A model generated the notes under the pieces. The model searched no databases, was not told the origin of the DNA, and saw only the letters and a list, made by a program, of their open reading frames with translations. Made by a program: the position numbers and the translations under genes. DNA of 64,000 nt from Plectrocnemia conspersa. Its lineage: Eukaryota > Arthropoda > Insecta > Trichoptera > Polycentropodidae. Below, in pieces: positions 26,258-39,082 of the stretch (positions are counted from its first letter, which is position 1; each line of letters starts with the position of its first letter). Where the stretch lies: contig VTFK01000214.1 in assembly GCA_009617715.1 (NCBI GenBank), forward strand, positions 124,001 to 188,000. Direction: 5' to 3'.

Positions 26258-29200
26258 TCACGACGCTCTTCTCTTGATTGTTATTTGACCTTTAGCTAAT
26301 TGTGCTGTGTATATTTTTACTTTGAATCCGTCTACAACAGCTTTCTTGACCCAAATCTATAAATAAAATGTTATTATTAATACGATGCATACAAATGTAG
26401 ATTAATTTAAAAGATAAACTAACACTATCGGTTCCAATCGAAGAGATGTGAGCCGGAAAACGTGAATAATCTACACCTTCGACGAATATACTCTGCCCTC
26501 GGTGAAACCATCGACGTTCATATAACAATTTACCATCTTCTACGCGCACTTCTGTAGTTGGAGATACCGCTCGGTTTTCAGAATTGCTACCTAAAATTGT
26601 ACTTGTTATTAATAAAAATGTTGAGATAATTGGATAAACACAAACACTTACATAAACTAGATTCCATTGATTGCGACAAAGGCGAGTTAGGCGATCCGTG
26701 ATGTTTACGGGGCTGACTGATCGTTGGAGGTCTCGCTCTGGCTATTTGTCTTAAATCACTATCAATCTCTCGTTCTTCTAATAAATAAGTAAGAGTCGTA
26801 GACAGAGGTTTTCTTCTCTTATCCGGGACGGGAGCAGGTTCGTTCGGACGCCGTCTTAATTTTCTCGTCATGGCTGGTTTCACCTATTATATTTAAATAG
26901 TCGATTAAATCAAATTGTTAATAATATATTGACACCCTTGAAACCCGAAAATTTACCTCCATAGAGTCGCCGTTCAGCTCCATGTTGTGCTTTTCGTTTT
27001 CTATATGCTTTTTCTTATCTTCGAAATCAGCTATTAAATTCTCCTTCAGCTCTATCTTTTTTTCTTCGAACTCTTTAGCTGCTGCCTTTTTTTCTAATAT
27101 ATAATCCTGCTCTATACATTCGAATAAATAGTCTCGCTGAATTAAATTGAGTCGCTTCCGTTCATTGTATTGCTGCTCTAATCTGCGTAATCTTCTGATG
27201 TATTCGGGATGTGAATTTTCTCTCAGTTGCTGCAGTTGCATCCTTAAATTGGCCAATTTGTCTTGATACATTCTTTTAATCGGTATGAAAAAATATTTTA
27301 TTATTCATTATGTACTTTACAAATATACACTATCAAAATATACCCACTGTTCTTTCATTTCGAGAGGTTCTTCACGGTTGCCCATATCGGTTTCGCTAGC
27401 TTCTTCCGTATCTACATAAAATAAAATAAGATAAACTTTAATATAACACAGTGGTGTATCATAGTATTTTGACTGTGCTAATTAGTTAGTGACCACTATA
27501 TGAATCAATATATTTATAAACCTATATAGAAACTTAGATAACTAAGTTTCGAGTAAAGCGAATTCCTACTATTGTATGAAATCATTATCATGTTTGTAAA
27601 GCTTTGTATCCATTATAAACCAATTATAATCATGACAAACAATAGTAAATGTGTTTCAATGGATAAAAGATAAGTATAAAATACTAAACAACATAAATAA
27701 GGTGATAATGAAAATAGAGAACGAATTGGCTGGTTTTGAAGCTCAAGATCGTAATCCTGAACAATTATCGGGTGTCAAAAGCAACACATGATGCTATTGT
27801 AAGGCGTTAATTGAATAATGGTGATTTATGAATAAAACCTTAATAGAAATTGTCAAATTAGAACACATAAATAATGATCATGACAGACTTTCGAGACCAT
27901 TAACATTAATTACCGTAACTAAAACCATTTGTATCACTAAACAATATATTGAACTTGTCGATTCAATAGGCTTTATTTTGCCCAAGAAATAATCTATAAT
28001 TTTGAAATCTTTTTTGAGATTGTTTGTGGTCATTGGGAAGCAGCCACAATGGTTTCGTTTATAGATACATATTCATGCTACATTAGAGGATTTGTACATT
28101 AGTGAGGCGGATTTGGACAAAACGGTCAAATTGGTCTATACCTTATTTGCGTTAACACAGTCAGTTCGATTTATTTCATCATTATTCATAACTGAGATGG
28201 CATGTTTGGGTTTACGCCCCTACTATTAGATCTAAAGCACACAATACATAAATATATACATTCGATATACTCTGATTTATTATTAAATATAAAAAATATA
28301 GTAATGATTTTCATTTTCATAAATTTGCTCAAAATATAAACAGGAGTAATGATGAGTATATCGAACGTATATCCGTAACGTGTGCTTTATATCGAACGTA
28401 TATCAATTATGGATAATGATGAAATGGTGAACTTTAAATAGGATATAGATAAATAATATAAATGTATATTATTTCATATAGCTTAATATATTTTTTCCCA
28501 CTTTCAGTTAGTTACAGGTGGAAATTATTTACATGTATTATTATTTTAATTATCTAGGTAATAATTCGTTATATAATTCAAATAAAAGTAGTAATATATG
28601 TATATATATATACATTTTACCTTAACTAAATCATTTAAACTATTCTAGTATTTTAATGTATTTACACATTTTGATATTCGTTGAAAAAATAAGGTTCCAC
28701 AATATTTTAAATGTGTTAATGTGTATCCACATATTTAAAAAACAAGTCGTTTTCCTGCTGCCAACAGCATGACGATAGGCAGTTTTACCATAATTTCGCG
28801 CTACGCCTATTTAAAAGAAAAGTATGATAATTTTTTAATTAAAAAGGAATAAAAAAAAACGCTCAAAAGCTTTGACTTGTATTGGTACAAAATTGGTTTA
28901 ATGGCATCTTAAGCTTCAGTGGTTGGTGAATTATAACAGCTAAATAGCAACTTAAATTGATTATATAATTTTTAGGTCTGTTACGCTGAAAAAAATTTAT
29001 GTCATTCTATGATCTCCTTGCGTGTGTGTATTAAAATATGCTTTGACAACTATTCAAGAGAAAAAATAAAGCCGTAATATATTTTTCATATAATACAAAA
29101 TCGTTCCATAGATAGCAGCACAATAAGCTTATTTTTTGCGGATATATACTACAGGACCCATCTTTAAACATAAGAGGGCAAACAGTTAGATTCTACCTGT

Positions 29201-30621
29201 CACGTGGACAACCATCAGCGAACATAATGGTTAGGGACTATCTGACCTATCAGTTATGTGTTATTAACCATTAATTTTTGGAATTACTTTTATTCTATTG
29301 TATTTTTCAAGCGATTTTTATATTTAAATGTATTATCAATATAATAATATACTATTAATATTAAGTACATATATATTTGCATTAACTAAATATATATTTT
29401 AAAATTATTTATTATCACATCTTTATCATAAAAATTCAATTAGTATTGCTTGTAGAAATCTTAATTTATTTATTGCAACAAACCATCCATCACAGAATAT
29501 AAGTGATTTTTTTATTTCTATAAAAGTTTAATTATTCAAAATTGTTAGTGATATCTACTTTATAACATATGGTCTTTTAAAAAATCAAGATTTAATTAAA
29601 ACTAGTTATATTCTAGATAACATTAGACGATTAACTTCTAAAAAAATCCTTTGTTGATCTGCATAACAACAATTTCAATTTATATGTGTTTAATATTATT
29701 TTAACAATTAAGGTATCTGTAAATATATATTATATGTGAGTGGAAAGATTTGGACTTTGAAATTATCTTTTACTTTAGTTAAGAGTGCAAAATGAGAAAA
29801 AATTATAAATCACGATATTCTATATCTACAGTACTTTTTAACTTTATTATAAAATAATGTAGAATCTATTATTAAAAATTCAATGGACTTTTCGACTCGG
29901 AACGAATTAGTCACGTACATGCAGTCATACGCAATACAATGACTTCAACAAACTAGTATAATAGAAGTAAAATATGGTAATGTGAAAGATAGCAATCACC
30001 ATTTAGTGGTTTATTGGTACGCGCCGTTAAATTGTAATCAAATCATTCGATCAGCGTCACTGGTCTACATGGACACATATAACTTCCCGAAAAATATAAA
30101 AAAAAAATAAAAAGCTATTTTGAAGGAAATATTTAAGATTGCGTCAAATGGGATTAAAAATCACCATTTGACGCAAAAATCATCAAAATATGTTTTATTT
30201 TTGTAACATCTAAATTTGTCAATAAGCCATCGGTACTTGTTTTGGGGTTAAAATATCCGACTTTGAAATAAAACTAGATTAAGCCCATGTGCAAAATTGC
30301 CTATCGGCTATCGCCTCAACGCGACGTTGAGTAATCGCTCTGATGAGCAACGTCTAAAAAGCGACGCCGCAAAGACGCAACGTTTGAAATGTTGACGCGA
30401 AAGAAAACGGCGGCAAAGCAACGGAGAGCATCACCTTCGTCGCTGTCGGGCGTAACAGCCGGCGGCAAGTCTTCGTGCTCCCGGTAGTCGTCCAAATCGT
30501 CGTAGTCGTCATCGTCCAGCTCGTAATCGTCCATGGCGTTATCCGAATGCGGGGACCCCTGACAGGACATACCGCAACGAACTTCACACGACGCGGACCT
30601 AACACTTCCTACGACGACCAT
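26258..30621 (-). CDS. SUDS3: SUDS3 / Sds3, Sin3-HDAC corepressor subunit, 6 exons
   Basis: Minus-strand exons: 30435-30621, 27348-27411, 26957-27272, 26652-26883, 26424-26590 and 26258-26356. The product closely follows animal SUDS3: an acidic N-terminus ([17 protein letters not shown]), DTEEASETD, and [14 protein letters not shown] opening the Sds3 coiled-coil domain ([28 protein letters not shown]). Next come [22 protein letters not shown] and the C-terminal [12 protein letters not shown] to IWVKKAV to IKRRAS. Sds3 stabilises the Sin3-histone deacetylase complex in the nucleus. Three in-frame starts exist (30619-30621, 30568-30570, 30532-30534). The last gives 325 aa, close to the 328 aa of human SUDS3, and I prefer it or the middle one. 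The exon 2/3 junction uses donor CA|GTGGGT with acceptor AAAAG|A, recreating the conserved Gln. Intron 1 is 3 kb. The gene is divergent from RELCH. Confidence 0.95.
28358..28404. repeat. Two copies of a 16-bp word in SUDS3 intron 1
   Basis: ATATCGAACGTATATC occurs at 28358-28373 and 28389-28404. It is a short direct repeat with 31-bp periodicity, and each copy is itself partly palindromic. Confidence 0.6.
30141..30174. repeat. Inverted repeat with 11-bp stem in SUDS3 intron 1
   Basis: GCGTCAAATGG (30141-30151) pairs with CCATTTGACGC (30164-30174) around a 12-nt spacer. It may be the core of a small foldback element, but no target duplication was seen. Confidence 0.6.
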
Positions 30622-31532
30622 AGTCGACGACGGTATGCCTTTTTTTATTTATACAATTTGGCTATAAACATTAGCATCGAAATAAAAGCATATAGTAAAA
30701 ATAATTTTATTATAATAACGAAACGCCTACAATTAATCCAATTAATTTGCATATAGCCATTTATGTAGCAAAAAAATAATTTACAACTAATTATATTCTA
30801 TAAAATATTTTTTTATTATATCAATTTATTAGCTAGCCCAAAAAATTTTTTTAATAAATAATCTCTTTAACGACTTCACAACATATAAAAAATTGAAATT
30901 TTTGTAAGCAATACATTGTTAAATTGGTAAAACACCATTTCTCTAAAAAACATATTTTAGTTAGCAAAATTGTACTCATTAAAAATTTTTGTAAAGGTTT
31001 AAAAACAAATGACTGCTAAGGGCACGATTCTTAATGATATTAATGATTTTGATAGTATCGCAAAGCGTTACATTTAGGTAACTAGTGAAACCGTGAGTGC
31101 CTCTCGATGAATCGTACAATGAGTTTTAATGTTTGCTAAAATTCTAACATTCTTGCCTAGCATTGTGATAAGAGCGTGCAATTGCACGCTTTGATCCTCT
31201 CCTACCGGACCTCTCTTAAAGATTCCAACACAATATTTTCATTGAATTTTAGATACATATCTTTCCTAATAACGATAAAATAGTTACATTGATTAAAAAC
31301 ATATAAATGAACAATAATGTTGCTTAATATTATATTGATTTTGTGGATAGGTCCAAAAAAATTAATTTGTGTTATATTTTTATGTAAAATTGCATATTGT
31401 TGTATTTATAACTTTATATTTTGACGTTTTGTTGGAAAAATTTGCCATATGTTATCGATGTCGTCGTCGAACGACGTTCGCTATGGCAACATTCTGCCGA
31501 AACGTCAGGCGTTGTTGTGATGTATAGGTAGG
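30622..31532. promoter_or_regulatory. Divergent intergenic region, SUDS3 and RELCH promoters
   Basis: About 0.9 kb between two oppositely oriented starts. The right 90 bp is CpG-rich (TCGTCGTCGAACGACG) and probably the RELCH core promoter and 5' UTR. A perfect 18-bp palindrome lies at 31173-31190. No TATA box is obvious at conventional spacing. Transcription starts cannot be fixed from sequence alone. Confidence 0.5.
31173..31190. repeat. Perfect 18-bp palindrome
   Basis: AGCGTGCAATTGCACGCT equals its own reverse complement. It lies in the spacer between the divergent SUDS3 and RELCH genes, about 340 bp upstream of the RELCH ATG, and could be a dimeric factor site. Confidence 0.6.
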
Positions 31533-34500
31533 ATGTGTTCGTCCGATTCTGGCGCCTGGTATTCTGCCGTGGCGGCTCGTCTGCTCCAAGAGCGACTGCT
31601 GCTCACGGCCCTCGAGTTGCACACTGAGCTCGTCGAGCTGGGCAAGGAGGAGCCTCAGCTCAGAGAGTTTTTTTCCAATCCGGCCAACTTCGAACGACCG
31701 TCTCCTTCGATCGGTACCGCGCCTTTCTCTTATGCCTAACGTGTCGTCAGTTTGTCGCTAATCGATATCTGCTTCGATTCCAGTGCGCTGTCCCAGTCAG
31801 GCCACCCTCGACTCGTTAGATTTGACTCGCCTCTCCGAAGACAGCGAACGAACCGACGATGTGGCCGTTTTGGAATTCGAACTCAGAAAGGCTAAGGAGA
31901 CTATTAACTCGCTGCGCGCCAACTTGACTCGAGCGACTGGTATGTTTTAATAGAAATGTTATATTCTAATATAATTTTAATATATTGTTGGTGTTTTAGA
32001 ATGCGACACTAGTTCCGTTGACAGGATCACAAACGACGATCCTATCAAACCGCATGAAAAACGAGCTCTTAATTTCCTCATTTATGAATACCTTCTGCAG
32101 CAAGATTGTAAATTAACATCGATTACATTTTCGGACGAAGTACCTGATCAAGTATGAACGATTAAATACTTGTTCCTATAAAGTCTCGTAAATACTTATA
32201 TATTTTTATACTTTAATTACATTTTTTGTACATCATTATAATTTTTACTTAAAATATTATAGAGTGGTGTTTTTTTATAAAAGAAGTATATCATTTCATA
32301 AATAGTATTTTTTATATATATATATATAAATATTTATTTATTATTGCGCAATCTTTGTTTAATATGTTTTGACAAAAATATATGTTCTATTTGAGGATTT
32401 TGAGTGTTGGGATGATGTCGGATTAAACATACCAAGACCTGCTGGACTCGTTTCTATATACAGAGGAGAAGTTACTGATCGTTCTTCAAAGAGCACCTGT
32501 CACAAAGAAATACAAACAGATAATTCGGAAGTAGAAGATACACTTCCGTCTACTGAAAAAATATCACCAAGTACTGAAACCGTCTATTTAAATGAGGTAT
32601 ATATATATTTTTTTTTCGAAAGCTCAGAAAATGACTTAATTGATATAGTTTTATAGGACTATTAATAATTTATTTCTAAAAAAAATCACATCAATAAACC
32701 CAATATTTTATATCAGAACCAGAGCAATCTTAACTTTTATTTTTTATTTTATTCATGTCAGAAGAATAATCTTAAATCCTAACCATTATACTATACTAGT
32801 CGCTGAAGCTGTCACTAATGTAATTATTTTCATTCCAGAAAACAGTTTACATAATTATATGATCATAAGTTGTTTAACTTTAGTCAAATTTGATAATTAC
32901 TATACAAAAAAATGGACACCGACAAGATAATCTAGTACACATTTTAACAAATGCAAATTTAATGTGTTAATTATCAAATATCTCGATAAATTTTTGATAT
33001 TTTTTTTAATTAATGTTACAATCTTATAGCTAATAATTGCATCTAAGAAATGCCAAAAAAATTATCTAATTTAAATTTATGCGATAATGACACATAAGTC
33101 ATATTAGTTATTTTAATTATAATAACAATATATACTTTCCACAGCAGGAAGAAATAGCTTTCTTAAAAAAACAGATATTAGCACTGGAAACTGATAAAGT
33201 AAATTATCAAAAGTTGTACGATGCTGCGATAGCAAGCTTAAACTCATTGATGAGTCCTACGTCGGACGTGCCGAGTTCCGAAACCACTCTCTATAACAGA
33301 GAAGATCAATCAACAGAAATAATTCAATCGCCAAATCTCAACTTTACTAGCGACGACAACATGGAAGGAGAAATGCAGCCTTTGCCGCAAACGGCTACTC
33401 AGAATTATTATAGTAGTAGTGTTTCAACAAATAGTTTAACGCCTGATCAATTTGAAATGATCGACAACGATAAGAACGGAAGGTTTGACATTGTTTAGTT
33501 GGTATATAAATTTTAATATTGCTTTTTGTTAATGTATGTTTTTAATTTTAGTTCTAACAAAGATGACTCAAATTTAAGCTCATATGAACCTCCTGTAATG
33601 TTGGAGGATCACGTAACAGGCTCACCTAAATCTTTACGTTATGCATCATCAAAAGGCAAATCGAGTATAACAACATTAGACGATACAATCAGTTTCAACG
33701 ATCAACAAGATTTAGATTGGGAAAAGGATAAATGTATGAGACTACATAAATCTTCTGATGTCGATCAGCTATCTAACGATGGAAAAAGTGAAGCTTGGAT
33801 CAATAGGTATTGGATTATTATATGTAACAATTATTAAATATATTTTATAAATAATTTCAAGCTTATTTAAATAAATATATTGGTTATTTTGATATCTTTA
33901 CATACATATATGTATAAATAATGTCACACTGATTTTATAAAATACAACAATATTCAAGCAGTTCCTAATTTTTTAAGTTCACATTATTAATTTTTAAATT
34001 TAATCTGTAACATAAATATTTTTTTAATTTTACACTACATTTATGTACTATCCGTTGATTTTTCAACAAGTATGATACTAGTTATAATATAACGACAATA
34101 TTGTCTGTGTACTGTATGAAACTAAATATTTTTTATTAGTGATCTTCATGCTGACTACAAAGAGGCACTCTTGAAATTTTGTGATGTTGAATACACTAAA
34201 GAAAATGTCTTTCTCAAAGATATTCCTTCGATGAATCGACCTGTATCACTTCAGCAATTTGTAGGCGTCGTTTCATCAGCTCTACCAAAAGTAAAAAAAC
34301 CTCTCTTTATTTATTATTTAATGATATTAAACAGTTCTTCTTATATAGATCATTCCAAACATATTGTTGGTGAAACGAGACGAAGTCATCTCATTATTAA
34401 TTTGTACAATATTCTTACATCCTGATCAAACGCAACGAGACAAACTGATACAACTATTACTTACATTCAAGAAAAAAATGGAGAAAGAGGATCGATCATT

Positions 34501-37164
34501 GATTATTTCAGGTATGCTGTCACTTTAATGAAAAATCTAGTTTAAGCTATGTATTTACATTATGTATTTTTTTTAAACATTTCAGGCTTAGTTCTGTTAC
34601 TTCAATGGAACACTGAAGCTAATTGTGGTTTAGACAGTGATTTACTTGGCTATTTTTTGGGAAATGTTGAATAGTAAATCAGTTGAAAAGCGTATGCTTG
34701 GTGCTGAAGCATCAGTCGCGTTGGCGCCTTATATATCGGTAAATATTTTTTTTAAATATCTACGAACTAAAATCATTATATTTATGCATTGCTATTTTTA
34801 GTTGGACCTGGTTAACTCCTTATTACTCAGTATGGTACTTTCAATGTGCGATGCTAGCGATAATACAATTCGTAAACAAGGACTTTTAGGAATGTTAATA
34901 ATATGTCCTACCGCTTCTGTCTCCAAATATTCTCAACTAGAAAGTATTTTCTTCAATTTGGCTTACGACAGTGATAAAAATTTGTCAAATATTTGCATAG
35001 AAGCTCTAGCCCCCGTACTAGCAAGGAGTACACTACTGAATGGTAAACAATCGTATCACTCAATGATATTGAATTTAATATTAATTATTTTATTCCTTTT
35101 AGGCAACTTTCATAGTGATCTCTTACCTCATTTATTAGACAAACTCGATAGATTGTTTACTAACCCAAATAAAAATGAAGATATCATCATCACTCTGAAA
35201 ATACTCAATTCGATCGTTTTATTCGTTCTACTATACGTGACCAATGTGGAAATAATCAGAGCCACCAAATCGGACAGTATTGACAGTGACGATTGTGATA
35301 AATGGTTATCGGAATACTTGTCTAATAAGCCTTTCCATAATCCCAAGTATATTCTTAAGAAAGAGTTTCAAAATCCATCTAAATTGATACAAGCGTTTTA
35401 TAATATATTAGAATCTGATGAAGATATGACGTGGAATGAAAAAGATTGGTTTATAAACAACTGGTAAGGCAATTTTAATTACATTTTACTATGATAATAT
35501 TAATCTGTTTACACTTTTAGGTTAAAAAGAATCATGGATTCGATCAAAAACGATCATTCGGTCGACGAGAATATAGTTTACGCTTACATGGATCTTTTTT
35601 TGAGACAATTTGTAAAGTTTTCGGTGCTACGTTTACTAACAACATATTGAGAACTTTGATCGAAGACGAATTAAATACCATCGAGCAAATGATTATAAAA
35701 TCGGACGTCAGAAACAGATTTAATTTAGTTTTAATTAGCATATATTTAGGAATACTGTCAACGACACGGAACAACGAGCAAGATTCCGTTATCAGCGCTA
35801 TCAATAGGTATTAAAATCTATATATAAATGAGTCAATAAAGACTACTTTTGTTAAGAAAATAAAAAATTTCTTATATTAACATCACATATAGTGATTTCT
35901 CAACTTTAAAAAATATATTATTTTTGCCTTGCTCACCAAAAGGCTCTTTTCTAATTTATTTTGTTTCTTTCTTGAGCTAATATATTATAATCGTAATTAA
36001 ATTTCTTATTTGCTATTGATTTTTCATTAGATGGTCAATATGCTTCGGAATGTGTTCCATATCACCGCAATTTATCGGTATTCCGATTGTGAGGTACTCA
36101 AACATGAAATCTGATCTTTTGAACGCCGCTCTCTCAGCTATGTGGCAATGTAATTTTTCATTAAATACACCTATACTTTAAAGAGAACTTAATTATATAT
36201 GTAATTTCAGGTGTTGTTCATTCGAGTGATCAAGTTCGCGCTTTTGTAGCGAGTTTATTCCATTATTTGGTTAAATATTCCACTTTGGATGAAGATGTGC
36301 TGAATTCTAGCATTGTGCCAGCTATCGTCACTTTGGTTAGCGACTCTTCTGTGTACGTGTTTAAAACATTTATTTATTTATTCTATATTATCTCTTGATT
36401 TTTGAAATTTATTTATAACATACAGGGCTGTAAAATGTAATGCAATAAAGTCACTAGGCGAAATAATATCAAAACCTAAACTGTCTTCTGGTGCACAAGA
36501 TAAATGCTGGGTCACTCTTGAGGGTTTAGTCATTGAGGAGAAAACAAGTGGCAGTCTTGGTGCTCTCTCCACTACATGTCTTGCAAAGACGTTCTTCAAT
36601 ATAATTAAAAATGAAAATAAAAACTGCAACAAAGGTTTGTCCTTAATACAAAAAATACTGACTATTTTAAATATACTTTAATATTATGTTTAATTTCAGT
36701 ACTGCCAAACTTGATTATGTTATGCTATTCTCCGATTTTAAATACCGATAATATCGCAGCTATAAATGGATTGTTGGTTGAGCTCATTCCTGGTTTACAA
36801 TTAGCCACACACGCTAATCTTTCTGACCAATTCGTAGAAAACAATTTACTTCCAGCTTTAAGGTATAAACATACATTTATATAGACATGTAATATTGTTG
36901 ATATTTAATTTTTTGGGAATTTGTAGGAATTTAGAGAATATGTCTCAACATATGTTATCCGAGCACAAATTAGCAATCGAATCTCTCATCCATAAGATGT
37001 CCTCAAGCGAACAACACATTGGCGCCGGTGCCCACAGTACCGGTCATGGACATTCGCTACCAGCGCTTCTGGCTAATTCCGAATCTGTCGGAAGGCGTGT
37101 CACTCAAATGTTTCAACATTCTAAGCCAGCGATGAATTTACAAAATATTTTCAAGAAGAAGTAA
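31533..37164 (+). CDS. RELCH: RELCH (LisH, coiled coil and HEAT repeats), 17 exons, two frame breaks
   Basis: Exons: 31533-31713, 31784-31939, 32000-32151, 32396-32596, 33145-33482, 33552-33806, 34140-34290, 34349-34511, 34586-34738, 34802-35042, 35103-35463, 35521-35807, 36031-36149, 36211-36352, 36426-36634, 36700-36862 and 36927-37164; about 1169 aa. Human RELCH (KIAA1468) is 1216 aa. The N-terminal LisH region has ARLLQERLLLTALELHTEL and FFSNPANFER. Next come the coiled coil VLEFELRKAKETINSLRANL, then EKRALNFLIYEYLL with FSDE, CWDDVGLNIPRP, HEAT repeats starting IIPNILLVKRDEV, and the basic end NIFKKK. RELCH links recycling endosomes to the trans-Golgi network in cholesterol transport. 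Oddities: one surplus base near 34645-34649 (exon 9) and one missing base in the 7-T run 35595-35601 (exon 12). All exon phases agree once both are allowed for. Confidence 0.95.
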
Positions 37165-37245
37165 ATTTTATGTGATTGTTATGATTATTTGATAATTAGT
37201 GATAGTTATTAATATGAATGTTATTCTTTTATTAAATATATATGT

Positions 37246-37251
37246 AATAAA
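37246..37251 (+). terminator. Poly(A) signal of RELCH
   Basis: AATAAA, about 80 bp after the RELCH stop, in AT-rich 3' UTR. Confidence 0.5.
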
Positions 37252-37359
37252 AAATATATTATATGTACTATTAATAATTGTGTATGTTATTTACGGTCAT
37301 GATATAAGATATCATCATTTTTTTTTTCTTCTGGTAAAAACAAAGTAAAAAAATCCTAT

Positions 37360-38640
37360 ATGATTCCAATATTTCACTTATAGGCTATAAGCAAGAAATA
37401 ACTCGATCTGGCAAGTTTAACTACATAACAGAAAATTTGTGAATTTCGAGGTTAAGGAAGACATAGATGTCGTACGATGCCCTGTGAAACTAGCAGTACA
37501 CAAGAACTGTATTCCGACTACTTCTTTTGATATTATTCATTGATTCATTTCAAACAAAAATGTCTGTGGTGATTATTTTAGCTGTCCCAGCTTAGAGCTT
37601 CATAATTATGGTAAACCTATTTATGCTGTATTACTGAACTTAAAATCCACAGCTTAAAAAATGACCTGCGTGAATGTATATCCACTAAAGTTCCTTTCAA
37701 GTCTAAGCATTAAACGAAACTATTAATAAATGTATTGTTTATATTGTATCTTTCGTTGTATGAAAGTTTTACTTCACGTTCCTTACTCCCCTCAGGTTTT
37801 CTCGCCCTTAGCAAATATTCTTTTGGCAATATCTTTCTACGGCCCTGGTCAGGACATATGTATATTTGTCAGCTTAAATGAATTCGACGCATTCATGCAA
37901 GGAATGATTTTTGAAAGCTTTGTTCTCAACAATAGTTGATAAGGTCGATGAGCGTAAATGAAAGTTAGAAATATGAAAGAGTAGTGTCTAAAAATTGTTA
38001 AGATATGTTTCAAAACTTAACAGCAGCGCTTAATGTCCCATCTATACGAAAAGTCATTACTGAACCCTTGATCGAATTACCAACCGTTTCGAGTTTTAAT
38101 TTTCAAGATAATACGATGCTGGTGTTAAATTTGAATGAATTCGAAGCCATTTATTGAAATATTTGATTATCACGTTGGAAAATTAACTATTGGATTTAAC
38201 TGCTGATGAAGGATCGAAAATATTTTTCAAAACCGTGATATTACTAGTCTCTTTTTGAATACACGTTGAAGCAGAATATTATGAACTTGTTGAAATTATC
38301 TTAAATGTTTTCCTTCCGTTTCTAATAATATATTGTTGCTAAAATGTTTTTTTGTCCACGAGCATTATTAAAACAAGTATAAGAACAATATGGATATTGG
38401 TTCCCCTTTCGTGACAGAACAGTTTTTGTCCATTTTTAAGGATACTGAAAGTAGCACAATCAAATTTATTAAAAAAATGTTGGTTGGCGAAACACTTTAA
38501 ATGTCGCTTGTGAACACACCATGTCAAGAACGAACTGAATTCGGAGAAATATTGTGTCAAGTTGTAACGCCATTTTTAAATTCGGATCAAAATATTTCGT
38601 TATACTGAGATCAGTCTTCGTTACAATGAAAACATTTTGA
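37360..38640 (+). pseudogene. Unidentified decayed coding relic(s)
   Basis: Between RELCH and MED1 there are protein-like fragments on the plus strand separated by stops. Near 37445 one reads VKEDIDVVRCPVKLAVHKN. Near 37860 another ends in DICIFVSLNEFDAFM. Near 38110 a related piece ends in TMLVLNLNEFEAIY. The last two look like diverged copies of one domain ending (L)NEF(D/E)A. Near 38535 there is TEFGEILCQVVTPFLN. I do not recognise the family. It could be a dead transposon or a dead duplicated gene. Confidence 0.3.
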
Positions 38641-39082
38641 AAGTTTTTCGGAGACAAATTGAAGATTCGTTATACTGGGAATTTCGTTATTTCGATATTC
38701 GTTACAAAGAGATTTCATTGTATTATGTTCATTTACATAATGAAATTTTATTCTCGATTTCGTATCTTCTCAGTAGCACATTTTATGAAAAAAATATCCT
38801 AAAATCATCATCATTATGTGATTTTAAGATTCATTGTAAATATATAGTTGTGCGATTTCTTATTTTCTTAAATATTATCCCAGGCAAGGCAATTTTTCGG
38901 TTCCAGCGTGGGCTTAAATAATATATTTTTGGTGTCGCCGTTTAAAGACTCGTTAAATAGCTAACCGATTTAGCGCTGTTTAGTTAGCGTGTAGTCTATA
39001 TGTCAAGTTGAGTGTATGGCCGCAAAAGTATCGATTAGATCCGTCGGTTGTGTCGGCCGCGGCGGCCGCGGCGGCGTTGACC

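Noticed and set aside
30354..30756. Open frames overlapping the first SUDS3 exon
   Set aside because: Shadows of the acidic N-terminal exon; only the frame giving [12 protein letters not shown] joins the next exon.
10489..35601. Programmed -1 frameshifting in the LPMO and RELCH
   Set aside because: The heptamers fit the slippery pattern, but any loss of one base from an A or T run produces that pattern. Neither family is known to use recoding, so assembly error is the default explanation.
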